Source of the DNA: Sphingomonas sp. J315
Lineage (GTDB): Bacteria; Pseudomonadota; Alphaproteobacteria; Sphingomonadales; Sphingomonadaceae
NCBI RefSeq assembly: GCF_024666595.1
Contig: NZ_CP088296.1
Location: 1,364,001-1,428,000 of the forward strand
Length of the DNA stretch: 64,000 nucleotides
Direction: 5' to 3'
Part shown: positions 26,354-32,724 of the stretch, piece by piece
Layout of the letters: each line of letters begins with the position of its first letter
Numbering within the stretch: position 1 is the first letter of the stretch
Translations under genes and position numbers: made by a program
Notes under the pieces: model-generated
The model's database searches: none
What the model was told of the DNA's origin: nothing
Seen by the model: only the letters and a program-made list of their open reading frames with translations

Positions 26354-26713
26354 ATGACCCCCACCACCGCGTATCGCAGCGGCATCGCGCTCGTCGGCCT
26401 CACATCCTTCCTGATCGTCTGGACCAGCATCGTCCGCGACGAAGGCAGCGCCGCCGGCAATTTCATGATCATCCTCGCCACCGCCGTCGGCGGCTATGCC
26501 TGCCGCTTCGAAGCCGCCGGTCTTGCCCGCACCATGGCCGGCGTCGCGGCGATGCAGCTCATCCTCGGCCTGCTCACCGCCACCGCCCCGATCACCGCCA
26601 CCCTCCCCGGCGGCGCACCCAAGGCCTTCGCCTTCCACGCGGTGTTCACGCTGCTCTGGCTGGGAAGCGCGGCATTGTTCCGCACCGCTGCACGCAGGAC
26701 GGCGACACACTAA
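26354..26713 (+). CDS. Hypothetical four-helix membrane protein
   Basis: A 119-residue protein with four predicted transmembrane segments: SGIALVGLTSFLIVWTSIV, FMIILATAVGGYACRF, MAGVAAMQLILGLLTAT and FHAVFTLLWLGSAALF. The layout is compact, with a short Arg-rich tail. No family recognised. ACAGGAGCCACCCC precedes the ATG. It is followed within 5 bp by a repeat block and then the periodic GTCGC array. Confidence 0.65.
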   Translation: MTPTTAYRSGIALVGLTSFLIVWTSIVRDEGSAAGNFMIILATAVGGYACRFEAAGLARTMAGVAAMQLILGLLTATAPITATLPGGAPKAFAFHAVFTLLWLGSAALFRTAARRTATH

Positions 26714-26717
26714 CGAT

Positions 26718-26878
26718 CGTCACCCCGGCCCCGTGCCGGGGTCCACCCCCGCCACACGCTCGGCAGCGGAGGCTCCACCTACCAACCCCGCCACAATCGT
26801 CACCCCGGGCTTGACCCGGGGCCCAGCTTCTTCGACCGGCCAAGGCAGCTGGGCCCCGGCTCAAGGCCGGGGTGACGA
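26718..26878. repeat. Tandem pair of GTCACCCCGG inverted repeats
   Basis: Two sub-elements. The first starts CGTCACCCCGGCCCCGTGCC (same subtype as 17779). The second starts CGTCACCCCGGGCTTGACCC (same subtype as 13375) and ends in the opposed arm CGGCTCAAGGCCGGGGTGAC. This occupies the first third of the 516-bp gene-free stretch 26714-27229. Confidence 0.75.
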
Positions 26879-26968
26879 AAGGAGGCGAAATCCGCTTTCC
26901 TACAAACCGCCAAAAAGCGCATAGACTGGCCGATGCGCAACCCGCCCGAAACTACCCTGAAGATACGC

Positions 26969-27171
26969 GACGCGCCGCTGTCGCACGCCGGTCGTGCCGG
27001 GCTCGCGCCACGGTCGCGAACCCGTCGCGCCGGTGTCGCTTGCCCGTCGCACATCGGTCGCGGCACAGTCGCCTCCCCGTCGCCCGCATGTCGCGCCGAT
27101 GGTGTCAGCCCGTCGCGCAGGTGTCGCGTCACAGTCGCCTACCCGGCGCAAACCCGCCCCGTCGCGGTCGT
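26969..27171. repeat. Phased array of GTCGC every 11 bp with variable 6-bp spacers
   Basis: Nineteen consecutive positions in an exact 11-bp register. Exact GTCGC starts at 26980, 27013, 27024, 27035, 27046, 27057, 27068, 27079, 27090, 27112, 27123 and 27134. One-base variants are GACGC (26969), GTCGT (26991 and 27167), CTCGC (27002) and GGCGC (27145). Weak positions are 27101 and 27156. The phase is kept across the degenerate position 27101. Spacers differ, yet CCC, GGT/GAT and ACA endings recur. Eleven bp is about one helical turn, so the pentamers lie on one DNA face. No convincing gene covers it: all plus-strand frames are open but low-complexity and lack ribosome-binding sites. Function unknown. 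Confidence 0.9.
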
Positions 27172-27229
27172 CTCCGCCCCACACACGCCCATTTTCGTCA
27201 GGATCGTCGGACGCCTGTCAGGCGCGCGG

Positions 27230-28045
27230 TCAGATCACCCCGAACGGCACCACCCGGTTGAGCGCGATATGCCCGATCCCCGACCGCCCCAGATACGGCA
27301 CCCCCATCTCACGGCACCAGCGGATGATGATCTGCTCAAGGCTCTCCCCGAACGGCACGTCGTTATCGACCATGTCGGTCACCGCGCCCAGCCGCACGCC
27401 CGCAATGCCCTGCAGCTGCGTGGCATGCGCCATCTGGAACAGCATCCGGTCGATCCGGTACATCGGCTCGCCGACCTCCTCGATATGCAGCACATGGTCG
27501 GTCAGGTCGGGCAGCCACGGCGTGCCGATCATCGCCGCCAGGATCGACAGGTTGAACGCCGCCGCCGGGCGACCGTCCAGCGTCGGCTCCAGCCCGTCGC
27601 GCTTGCCGTCGATCAGCCAGCTCAGCACCCAGCCCGCGTCGGTGCCCTTGTCGTTGACCCCCATGGCGCTCGCCATCGACCCATGCGCCTGCCGCCCGAT
27701 CCGCCGCGCATAGAGCGCACCCAGCATGAACCCCATGTCGGAATAGCCGATATAGGTCTTGGTCTTCGCCGCAGGCCCCAACTTCGACATCGCGACATCG
27801 AGGATGCGGTTGGAACCATATCCGCCGCGCGCGAACCAGATCGCGTCGAACGCCGCGTCATTGGCGAATTCCAGAAACGCCGCCGCGCGGACATCGTCGG
27901 GACCTGCAAAATGCCCCTCGGTCAGGAAGCATTGCGGGTGGAACACGATCTCATGCGCGGGCCAGTACAGCGCCATGAACGCCTGCATCCGCGCCGCCGA
28001 TTCCGCGCTGACTGTCCGTGCCGGTGCGACGACGCCGATCCGCAT
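27230..28045 (-). CDS. ldcA: LD-carboxypeptidase (murein tetrapeptide carboxypeptidase, S66)
   Basis: A 271-residue cytosolic serine peptidase that removes D-Ala from recycled tetrapeptides. FARGGYGSNRIL (about 71-82) and the nucleophile motif YIGYSDMGFM (Ser102) are the family hallmarks; the Glu/His pair should lie in the C-terminal half (HIEEVGEPMYRIDRML, GIGHIALNR). Start MRIGVVAPA is preceded by GAAGGAAAGC. Upstream in-frame sequence is a dispersed repeat and is excluded. It is divergent from a Mur ligase that would use its tripeptide product. The GTCGC array lies past its stop codon. Confidence 0.88.
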   Translation of the reverse strand: MRIGVVAPARTVSAESAARMQAFMALYWPAHEIVFHPQCFLTEGHFAGPDDVRAAAFLEFANDAAFDAIWFARGGYGSNRILDVAMSKLGPAAKTKTYIGYSDMGFMLGALYARRIGRQAHGSMASAMGVNDKGTDAGWVLSWLIDGKRDGLEPTLDGRPAAAFNLSILAAMIGTPWLPDLTDHVLHIEEVGEPMYRIDRMLFQMAHATQLQGIAGVRLGAVTDMVDNDVPFGESLEQIIIRWCREMGVPYLGRSGIGHIALNRVVPFGVI

Positions 28046-28060
28046 AGCTTTCCTTCGCCT

Positions 28061-28150
28061 GTCCCGCTCATGCTGAGCTTGTCGAAGCACCGTTCTTTCT
28101 GCTCGACCCGTCGAAGAAGAACGGCCCTTCGACAAGCGCAGGGCGAACGG
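28061..28150. repeat. Inverted repeat with GAGCTTGTCGAAG arms
   Basis: The left arm TGAGCTTGTCGAAGCACCGT TCTTTCT is opposed by AGAAGAACGGCCCTTCGACA AGCGCAGGGCGAACGG. Both arms carry the GCTTGTCGAAG core. The element separates the divergent ldcA and Mur ligase genes, so it lies in their promoter region. Confidence 0.65.
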
Positions 28151-28197
28151 AAGTGGGACACGCTTGCCCCCTGTCTCCGAACCCGCGATAGCCCGGC

Positions 28198-29595
28198 ATG
28201 ATGGAACACGGCAAACCCCATTTTTTCGTCGGGATCGGCGGCAGCGGCATGATGCCGCTCGCGATGATCCTCGCCGGCCAGGGCGCGAGCGTCGCCGGCT
28301 CGGACCGCAGCCTCGACTCCGGGCGCCTCCCCGCCAAGTTCGACGCGCTGCGCAACCTCGGCATCGACCTATTCCCGCAGGACGGCAGCGGCATCACCTC
28401 TTCCGATCAGGTGGTGATCGCATCCGCCGCAGTCGAAGCCACCGTCCCCGACATGGTTCAGGCCGCCAGCCTCGGCTGCCCCCGCATGACCCGGGCCGAA
28501 CTCAACGCGAAACTGTTCAACGCCGCCCCGCTGTCGATCGGCGTCGCGGGGACCAGCGGCAAGTCGACCGTCACCGGCATGATCGCGTGGATCCTGTACA
28601 GCCTCGACCGCGATCCCACGGTGATGAACGGCGCGGTGATGAAGAATTTCGTGCGGCCCGAAGCACCGTTCGCCAGCGCATTGGTCGGCGAGGGCGACCT
28701 CTATGTCAGCGAGGTGGACGAGAGCGACGGCTCGATCGCGCTCTACACTCCGCAGGTCGCGGTGCTCAACAATGTCAGCCTTGACCACAAGAGCCTCGAG
28801 GAACTCCGCACCCTGTTCGGCGACTTCGCGGCCAAGGCGCGCACCACCATCGTCAATATCGGCGACCCGGAAAGCGCGGAACTGGCGAGGGCGCTCGACC
28901 CGGCCCGCACGCGAACCTTCGCGGTCGATGCCGAAGCGGACCTCTCCGCCCGCAACCTGACGCCCGAACCCTTCGCGATCAGCTTCGACCTCGAAATGGA
29001 CGGCGCCACCCGCCGCATCCGCCTATCGGTGCCCGGCACCCACAATGTCGCCAACGCCCTCGCCGCGATCGGCGCTTGCATCGCCGCCGGTCTCGACCCC
29101 GATGCGGTATGCGAGGCGATTCAGGGCTTCACCGGCCTGCGCCGCCGCTTCGAACTGGTCGGCGAAGCGAACGGCGTCGCGGTGATCGACGATTTCGGGC
29201 ACAACCCCGACAAGATCGGGGCGACGCTCGACACGCTCCACGCCTTTCCCGGCCGCATCCTCGCGCTGTTCCAGCCGCACGGCTATGGCCCGCTCAAGGT
29301 GATGCGCAGCGAACTCGTCGCGATGTTCGCCGACAAGCTCGCGCCGGGCGACCAGCTGATCCTCCCCGACCCGGTCTATCAGGGCGGCACCGTCACGCGC
29401 GAAGTGACCAGCGCCGACATCATCGCCGACATCGCCGCCACCGACCGCGATGCCCGCCACATCCCCGACCGCGCCGCCGCCGCCGCCCACCTCGCCGCCA
29501 TCGCCCAGCCCGGCGACCGCATCGTCATCATGGGGGCAAGGGACGACACGCTCAGCCTGCTCGCGCAAAGCATCCTCGACGATTTGGAAAGGTAG
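28198..29595 (+). CDS. Mur ligase family protein (Mpl/MurC-like)
   Basis: A 465-residue ATP-dependent ligase. HFFVGIGGSGMMPLAMIL (about 8-25) is a MurC/Mpl-type UDP-binding Rossmann loop, GVAGTSGKSTVTGMIAW (about 117-133) is the ATP P-loop, VSEVDESDGSI and NNVSLDH follow, and the C-terminal domain has VIDDFGHNPDKIGATL and ILALFQPHGYGPL. It is either UDP-MurNAc-L-Ala ligase or Mpl, which attaches recycled tripeptide to UDP-MurNAc. The latter is favoured because ldcA is its divergent neighbour and because a true murC would normally sit in the division cluster. No recycling permease is seen nearby. Confidence 0.85.
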   Translation: MMEHGKPHFFVGIGGSGMMPLAMILAGQGASVAGSDRSLDSGRLPAKFDALRNLGIDLFPQDGSGITSSDQVVIASAAVEATVPDMVQAASLGCPRMTRAELNAKLFNAAPLSIGVAGTSGKSTVTGMIAWILYSLDRDPTVMNGAVMKNFVRPEAPFASALVGEGDLYVSEVDESDGSIALYTPQVAVLNNVSLDHKSLEELRTLFGDFAAKARTTIVNIGDPESAELARALDPARTRTFAVDAEADLSARNLTPEPFAISFDLEMDGATRRIRLSVPGTHNVANALAAIGACIAAGLDPDAVCEAIQGFTGLRRRFELVGEANGVAVIDDFGHNPDKIGATLDTLHAFPGRILALFQPHGYGPLKVMRSELVAMFADKLAPGDQLILPDPVYQGGTVTREVTSADIIADIAATDRDARHIPDRAAAAAHLAAIAQPGDRIVIMGARDDTLSLLAQSILDDLER

Positions 29596-29605
29596 GCAAT
29601 CTTTT

Positions 29606-29657
29606 TGTAAAGCTACATTGACATCGCCAATCAGATCGGCGTAAAGCTCACTTGTCA
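29606..29657 (+). promoter_or_regulatory. Putative promoter with two operator-like repeats
   Basis: TGTAAAGCTACATTGACA (29606-29623) and CGTAAAGCTCACTTGTCA (29640-29657) match at 13 of 18 positions, 34 bp apart. The first ends in a perfect -35 TTGACA; 17 bp later comes GTAAAG, a weak -10 overlapping the second copy. The layout fits autoregulation by the XRE regulator encoded downstream. Inference from pattern only. Confidence 0.5.
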
Positions 29658-29678
29658 TTTGAACAAGGGAGCTTTCCA

Positions 29679-30096
29679 ATGCGCAACACCACCCCCGCCG
29701 GTCGGCGCTACATCGCCCGGTTCATGCCGCTGATCGCGGTCTATGTCGCAACGCTGTTCATCACGACCTGGGTGATCCGCGACAGCCAGCCCTCTGGCGC
29801 GCTGCTCGGCCTGCTTTCGGTCCTCCCCGCCCTGCCGCTGGTCGGGATCATCGCCGTCCTCGGCCTGTACGTCGTCGAAGAGAGTGACGAATATCTCCGC
29901 TCGCAAATCGTCCGCCACATGATGGTCGGCCTTGGCGGCCTGCTGGCGATCATGAGCATCTGGGGGGTTCCTGGAGTTCGGCGGCGCCGTCCCGCACTTC
30001 CCGACGATGCTGGGCTTCCCGATCTGGTGCGGCATCTGGGGCATCAGCCAGTGCGTCTCCGCCCTGCGCAACCGCAAGTCGGAGGAGGAAGCATGA
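29679..30096 (+). pseudogene. Hypothetical membrane protein, frameshifted
   Basis: Start ATG 29679 follows AAGGGAGC. Four hydrophobic segments can be read: FMPLIAVYVATLFITTWVI, LLGLLSVLPALPLVGIIAVL, MMVGLGGLLAIMSIW and, beyond the break, FPIWCGIWGISQCV. At 29962-29967 six G shift the frame; five G give SIWGFLEFGGAVPHFPTMLG and a stop at 30094-30096, 138 residues. The corrected stop overlaps the ATG of the downstream XRE gene (ATGA), which strongly supports the correction. Probably a sequence error. The pair resembles membrane-protein/XRE modules common in sphingomonads, function unknown. Confidence 0.75.
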
Positions 30097-30296
30097 AGAA
30101 CCGCCTCCGCGTCCTCCGCGCCGAGCGAGAGTGGAGCCAGCAGGACCTCGCCGAGCGTCTCGAAGTGTCCCGGCAGAGCGTCAATGCGATCGAAACCGGC
30201 CGCTACGACCCCTCGCTGCCCCTCGCCTTCAAGATCGCCGACCTGTTCGGCCTGACGATCGAAGAGATTTTCACCAACCCCTCGAAGGAAGCCTGA
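30093..30296 (+). CDS. XRE-family transcriptional regulator
   Basis: A 67-residue stand-alone helix-turn-helix protein. MKNRLRVLRAEREWSQQDLA, then ERLEVSRQSVNAIETGRYDP (recognition helix region) and LPLAFKIADLFGLTIEEIF, make a complete Cro/CI-type fold with nothing else. Such minimal regulators usually autoregulate and control the membrane protein encoded with them. The ATG overlaps the corrected stop of the upstream membrane protein. Candidate operators are at 29606-29657. The next gene starts 3 bp later and may be in the same transcript. Confidence 0.87.
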   Translation: MKNRLRVLRAEREWSQQDLAERLEVSRQSVNAIETGRYDPSLPLAFKIADLFGLTIEEIFTNPSKEA

Positions 30297-30299
30297 GCC

Positions 30300-31202
30300 A
30301 TGTTCCGCCTGATCGCCCTAGCCGCCTTCGCCACAGCCTTCCTCGCCCCACCCCAGCGCTGCCACGCCCAAACCGCCCCGGTCGCCGAACAGCGGATGCA
30401 GCACATCTCGATCGTCGCCCTTGGCGAAGCGAAGCCCGGCCGCGAACCCGTCTACCTCATCCCCGGCCTGTCCAGTCCTCGCCAGGTCTGGGACCGCATC
30501 GCCCCCGATCTGGCCAAGGACCGACAGGTGCTGCTGGTCCAGGTCAACGGCTTCGGCGGCGATGACCTCGGCGCGAATGGCAAGCCCGGCATGACCGACC
30601 GCATCATCGCCGACGTGCTTGCCGACGCCACCAAGCGCGGTGCCAAGCAGCCCGCAGTCATCGGCCACAGCTATGGCGGCCTGATCGGCATGATCCTCGC
30701 CGCCCGCCACCCCGACCGGGTCGGCCGGCTGCTAGTCGTCGACACCCTGCCCTTCTTCGGCAAGCTCTTCGACCCCGCCGCCACCCCCGCCAGCATTGCG
30801 CCCCGCGCGGAACAACTCCGCGCCATGACCGTAGCTGGAGCCGATCGGATGAAGGCGATGCCCGCCGTCACCAGCGACCCCGGCGGCATCTGGTCGAACA
30901 CCCCCGAAGGCCGGATCAAGGTCGCCAACTGGGGCATCAAGGCCGACCAGCGCGCCGTCGCCCAGGCGCTGTATGAAGACCTGATCACCGATATCGGCCC
31001 CGAACTCGGCAAGGTCACCGCGAAACCCTTCACCATCCTCTACGCCGCCGGCGTCGGCGAAGCGCAGGCCAAGGCCGTGTGGGAACCCGCCTATGTCGGC
31101 ACTCCGGCAAAACTGGTCGCGGTCCCCGACAGCTACCACTTCATCATGCTCGACCAGCCGCAGCGCTTCGCCGCAGAGGTGAAGGCATTTCTCACCGAGT
31201 GA
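30300..31202 (+). CDS. Secreted alpha/beta hydrolase
   Basis: A 300-residue protein with a signal peptide (LIALAAFATAFLAPPQRCHA), predicted periplasmic. The nucleophile elbow is IGHSYGGLIGMI (Ser near 123), the oxyanion strand VYLIPGLSSPRQVW, and the C-terminal His lies in VPDSYHFIMLDQP. Substrate unknown; the cap region is Ala-rich. It starts 3 bp after the XRE gene stop, so it is probably the third gene of that operon. A strong bidirectional terminator follows. Confidence 0.83.
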   Translation: MFRLIALAAFATAFLAPPQRCHAQTAPVAEQRMQHISIVALGEAKPGREPVYLIPGLSSPRQVWDRIAPDLAKDRQVLLVQVNGFGGDDLGANGKPGMTDRIIADVLADATKRGAKQPAVIGHSYGGLIGMILAARHPDRVGRLLVVDTLPFFGKLFDPAATPASIAPRAEQLRAMTVAGADRMKAMPAVTSDPGGIWSNTPEGRIKVANWGIKADQRAVAQALYEDLITDIGPELGKVTAKPFTILYAAGVGEAQAKAVWEPAYVGTPAKLVAVPDSYHFIMLDQPQRFAAEVKAFLTE

Positions 31203-31209
31203 CCCGCAA

Positions 31210-31250
31210 CGAAGAAGGGCCGCCCCGGCATCCCGGGACGGCCCTTCTTT
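31210..31250. terminator. Bidirectional rho-independent terminator
   Basis: GAAGAAGGGCCG-CCCCGGCATCCCGGGA-CGGCCCTTCTTT forms a long hairpin with a T run on the plus strand and GAAGAA/A-rich start that serves the minus strand. It separates the convergent hydrolase and transaldolase genes. Confidence 0.85.
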
Positions 31251-31268
31251 CGGTGATGCGACTAGCCC

Positions 31269-31922
31269 TTAGGCAATCGTCTGTCCGGTCTTCGCCCAGT
31301 CGGACAGGAAACCCTCGATCCCCTTGTCGGTCAGCGGGTGCTTGACCAGCTGACGGATCACTGCCGGCGGCGCGGTCATCACATCCGCACCCAGCTTGGC
31401 GGCTTCAAGAATGTGGATCGGATGGCGAACGCTGGCGACCAGGATCTCGGTCTCGAACGCGTAATTGTCATAGATCAGCCGGATATCGCCGATCAGGTCC
31501 ATCCCGTCGAACCCGATATCGTCGTGACGGCCAACGAACGGCGAGATGAACGTCGCTCCCGCCTTCGCCGCGAGCAACGCCTGATTGGCCGAGAAACACA
31601 AGGTGACATTGACCATCGTGCCGTCGCTGGTCAGCGCCTTACACGCCTTCAACCCCTCGATCGTCAGCGGCAGCTTGACCGCGACATTGTCGGCGATCTT
31701 CCGCACGATCTCCGCCTCGCGCATCATGCCCTCATAGTCGAGCGCGACCACTTCGGCCGAAACCGGTCCGTCGACGATGCCGCAGATTTCCGCGACGACC
31801 TCGAGGAAGTTGCGCCCTGCCTTGTGGATCAGCGACGGGTTGGTGGTCACGCCATCCAGCAGCCCGGCATCCGCCAGCTCACGAATATCGTTGGTGTCGG
31901 CGGTGTCGGCGAAGAACTTCAT
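31269..31922 (-). CDS. Transaldolase (small, FSA/TalC type)
   Basis: A 217-residue TIM-barrel aldolase. [55 protein letters not shown] (Schiff-base Lys in VKLP, about residue 85) and [15 protein letters not shown] are typical of the short transaldolase / fructose-6-phosphate aldolase subfamily. It interconverts sedoheptulose-7-P and glyceraldehyde-3-P with fructose-6-P and erythrose-4-P, or cleaves fructose-6-P; sequence alone does not separate these. In alphaproteobacteria this gene is often next to priA, as here. Confidence 0.93.
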   Translation of the reverse strand: MKFFADTADTNDIRELADAGLLDGVTTNPSLIHKAGRNFLEVVAEICGIVDGPVSAEVVALDYEGMMREAEIVRKIADNVAVKLPLTIEGLKACKALTSDGTMVNVTLCFSANQALLAAKAGATFISPFVGRHDDIGFDGMDLIGDIRLIYDNYAFETEILVASVRHPIHILEAAKLGADVMTAPPAVIRQLVKHPLTDKGIEGFLSDWAKTGQTIA

Positions 31923-32012
31923 GGGCCTGCTCCGGTGAAATGTGACAGTTGAATGACGCCGCGCTATGGGCTGCGCGACTCTGTTCGCGAAGCCCTCTAA
32001 CACCGGACTCCG

Positions 32013-32679
32013 ATGCGCTCCATCCTCATCGCTCTCCCGCTGCTGATCGCCGCCCCGGCCTGGGCACAAGGTGACGACAGCGAACTCTGGCTCACCGCGA
32101 CCGGAGAGGTCGCGGTGGCGGACAAGACCAGCATCGAACTCAGAATCGATCAACCGCTTCAGCGACGATTCGGGCGGACTGTATGAGATCGAGCTGGCCG
32201 CCGGGGTGAAGCGCAGCCTCGGCGATGGCTGGTATATCGGCGGTGGCTATGTCCGCGTCGTCAACTATTCGCGCGGTACCGTCACCCGGACCGAAGACCG
32301 GCTGCGCGTGCAGGGCGGCTTCTCCACCGATGCCGGGCCGTTCAAGCTGTCGGGCCGGCTGCGGCTCGAACGACGCGCCGCATCGACCGGCGACGAGATC
32401 GGCTATCGGCTTCGTCCGAACATCAAGGCCGCGCTGCCACTCGGCAAAAGCGATTTCCGCCTGTTCGCGGCGCATGAGAGTTTCCTGCCGCTCGACGACA
32501 CCGACTGGGGCGAGAATGCCGGGCACGACCGGATGCGCAATTCGATCGGGGTGAGCTGGAAGGCGAGCAAGGCGATCAGCGTCGAAGGCGGCTATCTCCA
32601 CCAGTACCGCCTGCCCCGCAACGGCCGCACCAGCGCGACCGACCATGCGCTGACCTTCACGCTGGGCGTCAGCCTCTAA
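32013..32679 (+). pseudogene. DUF2490-like outer-membrane protein, frameshifted
   Basis: A signal peptide [19 protein letters not shown] leads into [20 protein letters not shown], then the reading breaks. Removing one C at 32154-32155 gives [20 protein letters not shown] and joins the remaining frame, a series of amphipathic strands ([46 protein letters not shown]) ending TFTLGVSL. Pattern and terminal strand fit a small beta-barrel of the DUF2490 type, 221 residues. Unlike the other lesions, this one is not in a long homopolymer, so a real mutation is possible. Confidence 0.7.
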
Positions 32680-32724
32680 CCAAAGGCTTCCCACGCAGCC
32701 CGCGAATGCCGATATGGGGCGGGC

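Noticed and set aside
26969..27171. CRISPR array
   Set aside because: The constant part is only 5 bp and spacers are 6 bp, far below CRISPR dimensions, and no cas genes are present.
26933..28201. 422-codon plus-strand frame through the GTCGC array and antisense to ldcA
   Set aside because: No ribosome-binding site, low-complexity translation over the array, then a plain shadow of ldcA. An 11-residue repeat peptide from the array remains possible but unsupported.
16662..29967. Phase variation through G/C tracts
   Set aside because: Tracts of five or six bases are short for efficient slippage, and the affected genes include essential or housekeeping functions (infC, glnD), so sequence error is favoured.
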